Shown here piece by piece: positions 44,842-57,589 of a DNA stretch of 64,000 bases; position 1 is the first letter of the stretch, and every line of letters begins with the position of its first letter. The translations under genes were made by a program, and so were the position numbers. The stretch comes from Skeletonema tropicum (taxonomy: Eukaryota; Bacillariophyta; Thalassiosirophyceae; Thalassiosirales; Thalassiosiraceae): contig CM074134.1 of assembly GCA_037178625.1 (NCBI GenBank), positions 1,116,001 through 1,180,000 of the forward strand. Direction: 5' to 3'. The notes beneath the pieces were generated by a model. That model was not told the DNA's origin, did not search any database, and saw only the letters and a list, made by a program, of their open reading frames with translations.

Positions 44842-46286
44842 ATGACAATACCTCGCAATCTACTCATCTTATCAGCCGCATTGTTGGCAACAGCAGCTGC
44901 TGCTGCGAAGAACTCTCCGCCTCGAGCACACGAGCTCGACGAGAACTACACATTTGACGAATACCTCTCCCATCATGGGAAAGATTATTCGGATCCAAAG
45001 GAATACAGCCGTAGACAACAAATATTCGAGAAGAATCTCAAAATGATTCTTGCCCATAATGAAGGCAAGATGGACGAGTCGGGTGAAGTATTGAGTGGAT
45101 ATGTCATGGGTGTAAACAGGTTCACCGACGTTGATTATGAAGAGCTTCCGATGGGGTACAATAAGAATCTCCATCCTGAATGGAGTTCACAACTGATGGT
45201 GCAGGAAGAAGATGTTCTTGCTGTGGAGAGGAGGCGGCTTGGAGGACTGGAGAGTTATCAGGTATGTTGACGATGCGCTATCTATCTTGTTTGTTCTTTG
45301 CCTTATTTATGTATTTGTCTTCATGCGTCCTTACTGACATGGTTGTGTCATCCTCTACTCACCTCAGCAATCACCAGACTTTGAAATGGAAGAAGTTTCA
45401 GCCCTCCCCCAAGAAGTTGACTGGGAAAAGGCAGGTCACATGAATCCAATCATACCTAACCAAATGTCCTGTGGTTCTTGCTGGACCTTCGCTTCAACTG
45501 CCTGTGTTGAGGCTGCCTTGTCCATTGCCACAGGCGAGCCACCCATGACACTAAGCGAAGAGACTTTGCTCGAATGCACGCCCGATCCACTTCAGTGTGG
45601 TGGCAAAGGAGGATGTGATGGTGCAACTATTGAACTCGCTTACAATTTCATCGCTCATCAAACGAAACACAAGATTGGTGGTATGTTCAATTTGTCTGAT
45701 GTTCAGTACCAACCAGAGGATAAGACATGCGATGGATTAACGGATGGCAAAACACCTGTCGTGGGAATCGAAGGATGGTAAGTCGCGTGGCAATGTGTCC
45801 ATAATGTTTCTTGCCTTATAGCCATCGTTCTCACTATGATTTCAACCTGTTTTTAACAGGGTCAAGCTTCCGTCAAATAACTATAAAGCCGTCATGAATG
45901 CTGTTGCCAAGGTCGGTCCTATCGGTCTTACATTGGCCGCAGGGAAGTGGGTTTACTACGAAAAGGGTGTGTACGAAGATGATGGAACAACGGTGGATCA
46001 TGCCGTAGTACTTGTCGGCTATGGAGTTGATGAGAAGACGAAGGAAAAATACTGGAGGATCCGCAACTCTTGGGGAGTAAACTTTGGGGAAAACGGCTAC
46101 ATCCGGCTGAAAAGGAGTGACGATGATGACACCAACTGTCGTATGGATGATGATCCTCTTAAAGGGGTTACCTGCGCTCTGGACAAAGATGGCAAGAAGA
46201 TAGACGTGAAACCCGTCAAGATTTGTGGAACTAATGGCGTCTTATTTGATGCCTCGTATCCAGTCGGGGCAAAGCATTTGAACTAA
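44842..46286 (+). CDS. Papain-family cysteine protease (cathepsin L-like), copy 1
   Basis: Exons 44842-45261, 45368-45777 and 45860-46286; introns of 106 and 82 bp with GT-AG ends; 418 aa. Signal peptide ([16 protein letters not shown]), then an inhibitory I29-type propeptide ([37 protein letters not shown]). The mature enzyme begins near [11 protein letters not shown]. Oxyanion Gln and catalytic Cys are in [10 protein letters not shown] (Cys about 178), the catalytic His in [10 protein letters not shown] (about 324) and Asn in NSWG (about 346). Probably lysosomal/vacuolar or secreted. An acidic insert near the C-terminus ([12 protein letters not shown]) is unusual. Copy 2 differs by very few residues. 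Confidence 0.92.
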
Positions 46287-46589
46287 TTGCTCTTTTGATC
46301 GAGATAGAATCTTGAGGCGACGCGTCTGAGTTAAGGTGCTGCCCGAAGGATATAAACATTAAATGTCACATAAGGTAGTAAATAGTGTCTTAAAAAATTA
46401 TCCTATGGTGCGATGAAAAGATAGAGGTCACCATCTGAGTTGGCATGCACCCCATTGCGTGTACAACTCAAAATATGCCAAAATCTGATTCGGTACAATC
46501 ACGAGGCGCAGCTGTAGAAGTTTATTGCGTCACCATTCATGCATCCATTTATGGTCGTCATTCTTCATAATGTTATGCTTTATGCCAAT

Positions 46590-46636
46590 TCGTCAAAGAA
46601 AGAACGCGCCCTCATTCCTTTTCCAGGTACGAAAGT
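46590..46636 (-). pseudogene. 3' remnant of the lumen repeat-protein gene
   Basis: The minus strand encodes the C-terminal TFVPGKGMRARSFFDELA of the intact gene at 53801-54667 and stops abruptly where the retrotransposon begins. It marks the right edge of the left direct repeat. Confidence 0.75.
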
Positions 46637-49602
46637 CTACCGCAACAAAGTTGGCGCTCGGTTTCTCAATATTCTTACAACCGAATTCAAAAATGTCCGA
46701 GAGGGCAAAATGAATGCAGAAAGAGCTCTCATGTTCCCTGCTTGTATCCTCACACGCAAGAGGGGATGCTCCAAGAGCGCAGACATCAAAAAGTTGATCA
46801 CAACTCGTCTTGACCTCTGGGAGAAAGGAGATATTCTGTCGCTGGTTATAGCAGTGGAAGTTGAAGGACAATCGGGACGATTGGGGGGTCGTCCCATGGG
46901 AGACAATGGGATAGGCGAGTCGCAGGCTCGTCGATTTGCATCTACACTTCAAAATGGTCACATTCGGAAGGCAGTTCGGGAGGTGACGGACCGAGGTCAA
47001 GGTGGTCTGTACAAGCCAACTGACCTTGACTCCAAGACGGGGGAGCCAGTCATTGATGTCCTGAGGTCAAAGTTCCCCTCCCCTGTGACTCCAGCTGAAG
47101 GGGACCCCCTCGTTTTCCAGAAACCCCTGGACTTCGAGGAAGAGGATGTAGTTGCTTTTGTTTATGTCGATTCGGATCACATTGAGAGTCGCTCTAGCAA
47201 ACTTCATGGGGCTGCAGGCCCTTCTGGAGTGGATGGTATAATGCTAAAAGCGTGGCTCACCCGACACGGAGCAGCTTCTGATGCTCTACGAGTTGAAATG
47301 GCGGAGTGGGCTACATGGCTTGGATGCGCACAACCGGATTATGCCAAAATCCGAGCCCTCAACCACGTGCGTCTGCTTGCAGTGGATAAGGAGCCGGGAG
47401 TCCGCCCTTTGGGCTGTGGTGAAATCTGGATGCGGCTGATCTCTGGAACAATCCTTGATCAGTGCAAAGAGCGAGCGCGGGACGCCTGCAACAACGTCCA
47501 ACTCTGTGCTGGACTTCAGGCGGGCATTGAAGGTGCAACTCATGCCATTCTGGAAGTATTTCCAGAATTGGGTGGGTGGCTGAACATGCGAAGAGCGGCG
47601 AATAAGCCGGAGACGGAGATCAGAGATGGAAACGACGGAGATGATGGAGATGGGTCAGATGATAGTGAGATGGAGAGTTCAAGTCAGAATGAAGAGCCAC
47701 CGGCGGATGCCTCAACTGAGGAGGCGAGCTCTGACCCAACACCCCCACCCTTCCCTGAATATCCCATCCAACCTGACACGGAAAACTCGCACTACATCCC
47801 AGAGAGTGGCTATGGCCTCCTCCTAGTGGATGCTCGCAATGCTTTCAATGAACTCAATCGATACAACATGTTGTGGGAGGTATACCATCGATGCCCCCCA
47901 CTCGCAAAGATAGCTTTCAACCGCTATCGACACCATAGCCTTTGCTTTATGCGGAATGAAATGGGAGAAGACCCTACTGTCATTGCGTGCAAGGAGGGCA
48001 TCACGCAGGGGTGCTGCCTGTCTATGGTGTGCTATGGCATCGCCCTGATGCCACTAGCGGAATGGTTAAGGGAAAAAAGTCCCTGGAGCTCTCCAACCTT
48101 GGTATGCTGATGATCTCGGCGGTGTCGGTACTGCACTCGATAACGCTACTATGCTTCAGCTTCTCAAAGAAAGGGGGCCCTATGTTGGATACTATCCCGA
48201 ACCAGATAAATCCCACTACATTTGTATGCCGCAAGATGAGGATGCTGCACGAGCAGCCTTTGAAGCGGCTGGCATCTCGGAACTGAATTATGGACGCCAC
48301 CACCGATACCTTGGTGGAGTGTATGGTGATGCAGCTGAGAAGGAGGAGTGGGTCAAGAAGAAAGTGGAACAGTGGGTATATTGCGTGGAAGTCCTTGGCA
48401 AATGTGCCTACACACAACCCCAGGCAGCCTATGCAGGTTTTGTACTGTCTCTTCAGAATGAATGGACATACTTATCGCGCATTGTGCCAAACGTGGGGCA
48501 CCTTCTTGCTCCGATTGAGGTTGCCATTAGAGAGAAATTTATCCCACCTCTCTTTGGCATCTCCCCTTCGGAATTATCTGGAGAGTTGCGACACCTGCTT
48601 TCCCTTAGTGTGAAACATGCAGGCTTAGCAATCCGGTTCCCTGTGGAACAATCTGAGGATTGCTTCAAAACGTCGCGACAAGCGGTGGAACACCTGGTTG
48701 AAACGCTGGTCAATCGTCGGGAACTGTGCCCGAAAACCCACCAGTACTCAGCTATGATGGCTAAAATTGGATCGCAGGAAGCGAAGAAGCTTGATGCTGA
48801 GTACCATCTCACCCAGTGGGGGAGAGAGAAACCAGGTGATAAGAGGAGGTTGGAACGGATCTGTGAGACTGGATGTTGGCTGACGGCTGTCCCAAACCGC
48901 CTCAATGGCACGATCCTATCGGCTGAAGAGTTTCGAGACAACGTACGTCTCCGGTACAACCTGAAGCCGATGGATTTGTCAGACCTATGCGATGGATGTG
49001 GTGCAAAAATGACGGTGGAACATGCTCTCCAATGCAAGGTGGGCGGTCTCGTCCATTGCCGCCACAATGATGTTACGAGAGAATTTGGCTCCTTGTGCAA
49101 GCAAGCCTTTACTCCCGGTGACGTTGAGTACGAACCCTTTATCTACACTAGTACTCAACGCACTGCTGCAGAGGCAGAGGCTGCTGCCGCAGCAGAGGCT
49201 GAAAATACCACGCAACAACACAACGCAACTGATGGGTCGACCCCAGTGACAACAACGGAAGAGCGTGGAGATGTGATGGTCTCCCACTTCTGGAAGAGAC
49301 AGCGTCGAACTGTCTTTGACACTCGCATCACCGACGCGGACTGCCGCTCCTACCGCAACAAGGCGCCTTCGGCTGTCTTGAGGCAACAAGAGAGGGAGAA
49401 AATCCGCAAGTACAAGGCAGCTTGTCTTGAACGACGTCGGGACTTCACCCCCCTCTGCTTCACGGCTGATGGAATGCCAGGTAGAGAGGCCTTGAATGCG
49501 ATGCGTCAACTGGGTACACACTTGCCAGATGATATTCTATGTGCGGGTACGCATGTCCCTTGCCCTAGTCCGGGCAAACTCCCTCCTGCTCAGAGGGAGT
49601 AG
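46637..49602 (+). pseudogene. Reverse transcriptase / endonuclease polyprotein with +1 shift
   Basis: The first frame, to 48110, carries AAGPSGVDGIMLKAW, NHVRLLAVDKEPGVRPLG, DARNAFNELNRYNML and EGITQGCCLS, the RT fingers and palm. The catalytic WYADDLGGVG lies in the +1 frame from about 48100, so one surplus base separates the palm halves. The second frame continues through thumb and connection, a CCHC-like region (CDGCGAKMTVEHALQC), RHNDVTREF, and a possible restriction-like nuclease (VFDTRITDADC, KYKAACLERRRDFTPL, ADGMPG). The low-complexity acidic segment (47620-47750) may be lineage-specific. The family resembles RLE-type non-LTR elements; exact clade undetermined. Confidence 0.75.
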
Positions 49603-49966
49603 GGACAGGCACCACCGCATCCGGCCGGCCACTCATTGAGAATGGGCCGGGGATGTCCAACTGGCACACCTGGAGTGGGGAGTAATCCCCTCTCCCCCAC
49701 CTCTGCGGTGGCAGAGGTTGAGTGAGGACTCTCACTCTCACCTGTCGAGAGGCAGTTGAGAGTAGGAGGGAGGAGGAACATACCATCACCTAGCACAGGT
49801 GACAAGAGGAGTGCGGACTTGCCACTGAACTAGAGATACCTAGACTGCACTCCTCTTATTACCTAAAATGGGCAAGTTCAGATCCAGCTTGCCCAGTAAA
49901 CAGCTCCTGAATACCATCCTAAACTAATCACTAAGATAATTGGTGTTTAAAAAAAAAAAAAAAAAA
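46637..49966 (+). mobile_element. 5'-truncated non-LTR retrotransposon with poly(A) tail
   Basis: About 3.3 kb. Similarity between the flanking direct repeats stops exactly at 46636 and resumes after an 18-base A run (49949-49966). The element encodes a reverse transcriptase and a C-terminal nuclease-like region, and has a roughly 350 bp hairpin-rich 3' UTR. There is no LTR. The reading frame is open at the 5' end into flanking DNA, as expected for 5' truncation. Confidence 0.85.
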
Positions 49967-50716
49967 TTTCTCGATGAGGTAGTTCCAACATAAGTGTCGA
50001 TACATCATTGCAAGTGATTGATTTTTGCGTTGGATAGGTTACCAATGTCATATCATTATCTGGTGATAGAATATCTTTTACATCTGAGAGACTCATCGGA
50101 GCCATACCAAAACACCCACACCGTTTAAAGTTGTCAACATCAAAATCCTTTGCTGCATTGCCTGTAAGTAATGCTTCCATATACCGAGTAATTCCGAATA
50201 TGCATCATTCTCATGCAACAGCAAGTGACTGGTTGGATGGCACGCAAATGCTCGCACGCTGCTTCTGCCATTGGAAGTAGGATGGGATTTTGCATGAATC
50301 ATTAAAGCAATAGATTGAGCCATGCCACCACTCAAGCAAAAGACAGCGTCTTCTTTGCCAAAACGACTAGCCACCTCGGACTCAAACTGACGTAGATAAG
50401 ATTGTTGTGGGCTTGATTGGTAATCTCCGTAAACATCAAAAGATTTAACGTCAAGTGTTTTGCATGCGTTCGAGAGCGATGCAAATGTTTCAGCTGGAGA
50501 TTGGCGTATGGTATGTGTCTGCAAATCTATTACAGGTTTTTCTTCGTCGTTACCATTCATTATTACATTAGTGCGCCTACTGCTACGAGGAGGAATCAGC
50601 CGAGAATGAAAGGTCCCTTGCAGCAATCCTGTCGTAGATGCGACAAGAGAGGCGGCGCCAATCAATGTCAATGTTGTTGCTAGCAGGCACAAGCTCATCA
50701 AAAGGACTTTGGTCAA
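49967..50716 (-). pseudogene. Truncated 5' half of the threonine-aldolase-like gene
   Basis: Starts at ATG 50716 like the intact gene and keeps the leader and FCLSGGMAQS, but has a 2-base insertion near 50182 (ATACCG for ATCG) that breaks the frame. It ends at the poly(A) junction before the PLP lysine. It cannot be functional as a PLP enzyme. Confidence 0.85.
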
Positions 50717-50773
50717 ATACTTATAAGTCGGTACGGCTATGACTAAAATAATCTATCTATAGTGAATAAAATA

Positions 50774-51776
<1,003 letters not shown>

Positions 51777-52062
51777 CTCCGACCCCAGCGGGAAAAGCTT
51801 CACGTACTACTCAACATAACCATAACCATCGACTTCTTCGTTCTTTTAGACGGTCGGTGGTGACAGCAAAGATCAAAGACACGCGTCAAAAAGGGCTGCG
51901 ACATAAAGGTAAGTGCAAATGGGAGTCCAACCACCTGAAACCTTCTTGTTCTGCAAGAAGCAAGAACAAAAACACAAGCGTGAACCTAAACCAGCGTGAA
52001 CCTTTATGTGAACCATGACGTTCCTCTTGTGCTCGTATATAACATAAAACAATCGAATAATA

Positions 52063-53507
52063 ATGACAATACCTCGCAATCTACTCATCTTATCAGCCGC
52101 ATTGTTGGCAACAGCAGCTGCTGCTGCCAAGAACTCTCCGCCTCGAGCACACGAGCTCGACGAGAACTACAAATTTGACGAATACCTCTCCCATCATGGG
52201 AAAGATTATTCGGATCCAAAGGAATATAGCCGTAGGCAACAAATATTCGAGAAGAATCTCAAAATGATTCTTGCCCATAATGAAGGCAAGATGGACGAGT
52301 CGGGTGAAGTATTGAGTGGATATGTCATGGGTGTAAACAGGTTCACCGACGTTGATTATGAAGAGCTTCCGATGGGGTACAATAAGAATCTCCATCCTGA
52401 ATGGAGTTCACAACTGATGGTGCAGGAAGAAGATGTTCTTGCTGTGGAGAGGAGGCGGCTTGGAGGACTGGAGAGTTATCAGGTATGTTGACGATGCGCT
52501 ATCTATCTTGTTTGTTCTTTGCCTTATTTATGTATTTGTCTTCATGCGTCCTTACTGACATGGTTGTGTCATCCTCTACTCACCTCAGCAATCACCAGAC
52601 TTTGAAATGGAAGAAGTTTCAGCCCTCCCCCAAGAAGTTGACTGGGAAAAGGCAGGTCACATGAATCCAATCATACCTAACCAAATGTCCTGTGGTTCTT
52701 GCTGGACCTTCGCTTCAACTGCCTGTGTTGAGGCTGCCTTGTCCATTGCCACAGGCGAGCCACCCATGACACTAAGCGAAGAGACTTTGCTCGAATGCAC
52801 GCCCGATCCACTTCAGTGTGGTGGCAAAGGAGGATGTGATGGTGCAACTATTGAACTCGCTTACAATTTCATCGCTCATCAAACGAAACACAAGATTGGT
52901 GGTATGTTCAATTTGTCTGATGTTCAGTACCAACCTGAGGACAAGACATGCGATGGATTAACGGATGGCAAAACACCTGTCGTGGGAATCGAAGGATGGT
53001 AAGTCGCGTGGCAATGTGTCCATAATGTTTCTTGCTTTATAGCCATCGTTCTCACTATGATTTCAACCTGTTTTTAACAGGGTCAAGCTTCCGTCAAATA
53101 ACTATAAAGCCGTCATGAATGCTGTTGCCAAGGTCGGTCCTATCGGTCTTTCATTGGCCGCAGGGAAGTGGGTTTACTACGAAAAGGGTGTGTACGAAGA
53201 TGATGGAACAACGGTGGATCATGCCGTAGTACTTGTCGGCTATGGAGTTGATGAGAAGACGAAGGAAAAATACTGGAGGATCCGCAACTCTTGGGGAGTA
53301 AACTTTGGGGAAAACGGCTACATCCGGCTGAAAAGGAGTGACGATGATGACACCAACTGTCGTATGGATGATGATCCTCTTAAAGGGGTTACCTGCGCTC
53401 TGGACAAAGATGGCAAGAAGATAGACGTGAAACCCGTCAAGATTTGTGGAACTAATGGCGTCTTATTTGATGCCTCGTATCCAGTCGGGGCAAAGCATTT
53501 GAACTAA
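52063..53507 (+). CDS. Papain-family cysteine protease (cathepsin L-like), copy 2
   Basis: Exons 52063-52482, 52589-52998 and 53081-53507, at a constant offset of 7,221 from copy 1; 418 aa. Signal peptide, propeptide, Cys/His/Asn triad and both introns are preserved. Only scattered changes are seen (YTFDEY to YKFDEY, IGLTL to IGLSL, a few silent or intronic bases), so both copies look functional. Its upstream region differs from copy 1 by the inserted microsatellite, which may alter expression; this is inference. Confidence 0.92.
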
Positions 53508-53800
53508 TTGCTCTTTTGATCGAGATAGAATCTTGAGGCGACGCGTCTGAGTTAAGGTGCTGCCCGAAGGATATAAACATTAAATGTCACATAAGGTAGT
53601 AAATAGTGTCTTAAAAAATTATCCTATGGTGCGATGAAAAGATAGAGGTCACCATCTGAGTTGGCATGCACCCCATTGCGTGTACAACTCAAAATATGCC
53701 AAAATCTGATTCGGTACAATCACGAGGCGCAGCTGTAGAAGTTTATTGCGTCACCATTCATGCATCCATTTATGGTCGTCATTCTTCATAATGTTATGCT

Positions 53801-54667
53801 TTATGCCAATTCGTCAAAGAAAGAACGCGCCCTCATTCCTTTTCCAGGTACGAAAGTTCCATCAGTGCTCTTTCTACCCTTCTTCTTGAAAGTCTCAAGA
53901 GCAGGGTTGCTGGCAGCCATGAGCTCATCGAAAGATTGCTGTTGTCTCATTCCTTTTCCGGGCACGAAGGTTCCATCAGTGCTCTTTCTACCCTTCTTCT
54001 TGAAGGTCTCAAGGGCAGGGTTGCTAGCAGCCATGAGCTCATCGAAACTCTGATTCTGTCTCATTCCTTTTCCGGGCACGAAAGTTCCATCAGTGCTCTT
54101 TCTGCCCTTCTTCTTAAAGGTCTCAAGGGCAGGGTTGCTAGCAGCCATGAGCTCATCGAAAGATTGCTGTTGTCTCATTCCTTTTCCTGGCACGAAAGTT
54201 CCATCAGTGCTCTTTCTACCCTTCTTCTTAAAGGTCTCAAGAGCAGGGTTGCTAGCAGCCATAAGCTCGTCGAAAGATTGCTGTTGTCTCATTCCTTTTC
54301 CGGGCACGAAGGTTCCGTCAGTGCTCTTTCTGCCCTTCTTCTTAAAGGTCTCAAGAGCAGGGTTGCTAGCAGCCATGAGCTCATCAAAACTCTGATTCTG
54401 CCTCATTCCTTTTCCAGGTACGAAAGTTCCGTCAGTGCTCTTTCTACCCTTCTTCTTGAAGGTCTCAAGAGCAGGGTTGCTGGCAGCAAAAGCAGGATCA
54501 CTTCCGCCTACAGTGACGATCGCACCACCAACTAGCTTGGCAATGTTGTTGAGTGCATCCCTACGGTCAGAAGTGGCAGCAACTGATGTTGCCATGCGCC
54601 CGGATCCATTGGATGGGGCAAACGCAGTTGCAGATGCGATGGCGGCGGCGAAGATGACGGACTTCAT
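53801..54667 (-). CDS. Thylakoid-lumen protein of six 38-residue repeats
   Basis: 288 aa. The leader MKSVIFAAAIASATAFAPS is a textbook diatom plastid pre-sequence. It is followed by SDRRDALNNIAKLVGGAIVT and a PAFA cleavage site, a twin-arginine type lumen signal. The mature protein is six near-identical repeats of 38 residues (114 bp), each with NPALETFKKKGRKSTDGTF, VPGKGMRQ and SFDELMA; the last is variant and ends RARSFFDELA. The repeats are lysine/glycine-rich. I do not recognise a named subunit. A role at a photosystem or as a lumen matrix protein is possible but unproven. Repeat number probably varies between alleles. Confidence 0.8.
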   Translation of the reverse strand: MKSVIFAAAIASATAFAPSNGSGRMATSVAATSDRRDALNNIAKLVGGAIVTVGGSDPAFAASNPALETFKKKGRKSTDGTFVPGKGMRQNQSFDELMAASNPALETFKKKGRKSTDGTFVPGKGMRQQQSFDELMAASNPALETFKKKGRKSTDGTFVPGKGMRQQQSFDELMAASNPALETFKKKGRKSTDGTFVPGKGMRQNQSFDELMAASNPALETFKKKGRKSTDGTFVPGKGMRQQQSFDELMAASNPALETFKKKGRKSTDGTFVPGKGMRARSFFDELA

Positions 54668-55178
54668 GGTTGTTTTGTTTTATGCTTGCTGGGATTGGTG
54701 AAGCTGTCGGTGACGTTGAATATTGTCAAAAATCACGATAACAATTTGCGTGAATGTTGAAGAGAAGATACGTAGTACTAAAGTACAGAGGAATCCGTGA
54801 AGGGAGTGTAGTGAGGATTTGATGGATTTGTGGTAGATCACGTCGTATCACGTGATATGTAGTTGACCTATTTTAATGACATTATAGATTTTGACACTTG
54901 CTATTTGACACGTGGATCATTAAATAAGACTATCGTAACGGTACTAGAGATACCGGTCAGAGAAGCAGAGAGGTCCATCATTGAAAGCGACGCTTTCAAT
55001 CGGGGGGTCGATAGACGGCAGTTGCTTGATATGCACGTATGAATATGATAAGAAGTTCAAGAGTGCTACAGGAATTTAAAATTTTCGATCCACGGTCGAT
55101 TCAAGCATTTTCATTTTCATTTGCTGTTGCTCTGCCCAACTTTTACGATAGCATTAATACTTCATATCCTTGAGCACA
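54668..55178. other. Bidirectional intergenic region
   Basis: About 510 bp between the divergent lumen-protein and IFT46 genes. AT-rich, no gene; a short palindrome-like pair CACGTCGTATCACGTG lies near 54840. Promoters are expected but no element can be assigned. Confidence 0.35.
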
Positions 55179-55886
55179 ATGACCAGATCTTCTCGGGCTG
55201 AGCGAATGAGGCGTCTGCTGGAGGATTCGAAAGACGATTCGTCGACTGCGAGCAGCAGCGAAAATCAGCACAAACCATGTCTGTTTGAATTGCCAACTAC
55301 CACGAATAACGATGGAACTTCTTTCGATTTCGAAGATCAGTTAGAACTTTCTCAGCACCAGCAAGTATCTGAAGAGCTGCATCAACTTGCTCCAGGTAGC
55401 GAAAGCCCGCTGAACATGAAGTTTGGCGCAGAAGTTGTTGCCGATGAAATTGATCTTGAATTTGTCGGCAAACATTCGGAGGTTGACGAGTTGGAGTTGC
55501 AGTTTCGAAATAAGCTCAAGGTCTCTTCTTCCACCGTCTGTTGTATCGACGCACATTCTGACCCCGATGTGATCGATGAATGGATACGTGAGGTTGAGGA
55601 GGTGCACGCCTCCACGAAAAGAACAATTTTTGACCAGAACGAATTGCCAAATGTGCAAGATTTGATGCAGCCTTGGCCAAAGGAAATGAAAGAAGCGTTG
55701 AACAGCGGCAGCGGAGAGGTATTCTTGCCACCCGCAAATATCGATATGAGTCTCGAGGAGTACGCGTCGACGATGTGCTCCCTCTTCGGTATCCCGGTAG
55801 AACAAGGATTATTACGCAGTATTCATACAATGATAAGTCTCTTTATGGAATACAATGACAGTAAGCTAGCAATGACATTAGCCTGA
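55179..55886 (+). CDS. IFT46: Intraflagellar transport protein IFT46-like
   Basis: 235 aa from the first ATG at 55179. The C-terminal half matches the IFT46 family pattern: HSDPDVIDEWIREVEEVH, LPNVQDLMQPWPKEMKEALN, then the glycine-rich FLPPANIDMSLEEYASTMC and LFGIPVEQGLLRSIHTMISL. The N-terminus is short, basic and disordered (SSRAERMRRLLEDSKDDS), so the protein is shorter than usual family members. IFT46 is an IFT-B subunit needed to assemble cilia/flagella. In a diatom this points to flagellated male gametes. No intron is seen. Confidence 0.8.
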   Translation: MTRSSRAERMRRLLEDSKDDSSTASSSENQHKPCLFELPTTTNNDGTSFDFEDQLELSQHQQVSEELHQLAPGSESPLNMKFGAEVVADEIDLEFVGKHSEVDELELQFRNKLKVSSSTVCCIDAHSDPDVIDEWIREVEEVHASTKRTIFDQNELPNVQDLMQPWPKEMKEALNSGSGEVFLPPANIDMSLEEYASTMCSLFGIPVEQGLLRSIHTMISLFMEYNDSKLAMTLA

Positions 55887-56021
55887 CAGTAGAAGACTGG
55901 AATTAGGTAGCAGCAAGTTGTTTTGATCATAATGTAATGGTGTTAGCTATCAATGAGTGTTGTGTTGCTTCTCATTCAGTGACCCCCTTAGTTTGTTGTT
56001 TTGTTGTTTGACCTCAGTTGT

Positions 56022-57589
56022 TTAGACTTCCAAAAGCTCCTCTTTTACGTCGTTGTTGTTCCAAATGTAATAATCTCCTCTCTTCTCGACAGCTGCACAT
56101 CCCTTGCATACTCTCCATAAGGCTTCAGGAATTGGTGTAGGATCATAAAGGTAAATTTCAGGGAAGTTCTCTTTAATGGCATCAGTGGCAGCCTGTGCTT
56201 TGTAATGTGGGATGGTCGAATCAAAGTGATGGGCGACGTGAGTGCTTCCAATTTTGTGGTGAAGGAAGTCAATGACACCCCATGGATCCAATTTGTCGTA
56301 TGGGCGGTCAATTGTGTGGAAGGCACCCTTGACGAAGTTGTGATCATCATCGGTAAAATGTGGGACATCGACGTCAGTGTGTTGGAGCCTATATTGATTT
56401 CCATGAGAAGAATGAATGTGAGACGATAATGCCATGACCATAGAAAAGGAAGAGTTTTTTGTGCAGTGCATTCTTGGACTTACCAAGTGTAGAGAACCAA
56501 CCAGGCGTTGACAACGATCAGAGGACCGCCATAGATTGCCATCATTTCAGGAAGTCCATTGCATGCAGCCCAAGACAAGGCACTAGCAGCAACAAACGCA
56601 ACACCAATATCACTTTGGTAAACCTTCTCCTTCCAGGTTCCAGGGAAAAGTTCCTTCTTGGGGTTCTTAGGTTCGGTCAATGGGTTGCCGTAATAATGAT
56701 TTGTCATTCCTCTATCAGGACCGCCAGTAGCACCAATAAGAAGGTATGCTGGCCATCCGATGATCAAGTGAAGGAAAGATTGTAATCCAGCCCAAAGTTG
56801 AATCCCCTTCTCCTCTCCAAATTGATTCAAAAAGCTTCTACGCAATTCAAGTGAATCATACAATTTGTCTTCAGCAGGCATATTAGAATCCTCAGGGACA
56901 TGAGTCTCACCCAACTCCATATGATTGGTGTACCTGTGATGCACAGCATGAGACCTCTGCCAAGAATAGTAAGGCACCAAGAACAACGAATGGAGAACAT
57001 ATCCAACTGCATCCTGAAGCTTCTTATCTTTCGAAAAGGCACCATGTCCACACTCATGGGCAAGAACCCAAAGTCCCATGGCAACAGTTCCAGTTACCAC
57101 AGAGTAGGCAAGCCAAAATGGAAGGGTGAGTGGATTAGCCGGGTTAAGAACGGGAAGGGCGGCAAATCCAAATGCTGTACAGAGAGCAGTTCCCACGACA
57201 GACACAGAAAGATATCCGAGAGACTTGGCAGTTTCGGGTTCGAAGCAGTCTGCTGGGATAATTTTGGTTACCTCACTCCTGTCGGGAAAGTCCTCATTGG
57301 TTAGAGAAAGAGCCTGACCTTTCAGTCCAGAGAATGCGATTCCATCAAGATCGATTAATGCACCCCTTCTCTCTGGCTCTGGCTCCGGTTCATTGTTGCT
57401 GTTGTTATTGTTGTTACGTCCACCCAAGTTGAGCATATCCGCCATATTGGGCAATCCAGTGGCAATGTTCACACGTGTAAGTTCATTATTTTTTGTGGCT
57501 GCCGAGTTGGAGGCTGGAGTGAAAGCACTGGAGGTGCTGACACTGCAGGCAGCGATGAAGACTGCAAGTGCTTTGGGATGGAAGGCCAT
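56022..57589 (-). CDS. Plastid delta-12 (omega-6) fatty acid desaturase
   Basis: Exons 57589-56484 and 56388-56022, with a 95 bp intron splitting a Trp codon (donor GTAAGTCC, acceptor AATATAG); 490 aa. Start chosen at MAFHPKALAVFIAACSVSTS; the frame is open further upstream, but only this start gives the signal peptide with SSAF plastid junction. The three histidine boxes are HECGHGAF, HAVHHRYTNH and, after the intron, HVAHHFD. They lie among four to five hydrophobic segments, as in membrane di-iron acyl-lipid desaturases of the FAD2/FAD6 group. The leader suggests plastid galactolipid desaturation (18:1 or 16:1 to diene) as in FAD6. An N/E/P-rich linker (NNNNNSNNEPEPEPE) follows the leader. 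Confidence 0.85.

Larger units (their letters stand above)
43775..46636. repeat. Left copy of a 2.86 kb direct repeat flanking the retrotransposon
   Basis: Runs from AATTTCTCGATGAGG inside the aldolase gene to CCAGGTACGAAAGT inside a remnant of the lumen-protein gene. It includes the aldolase 5' half, the shared promoter and the whole protease gene. The same sequence follows the poly(A) tail of the retrotransposon. Confidence 0.85.

Noticed and set aside
46539..46636. ATG at 46539 as the true start of the reverse transcriptase ORF
   Set aside because: The sequence to 46636 is duplicated host DNA antisense to the lumen-protein gene; the open frame is accidental read-through into the truncated element.
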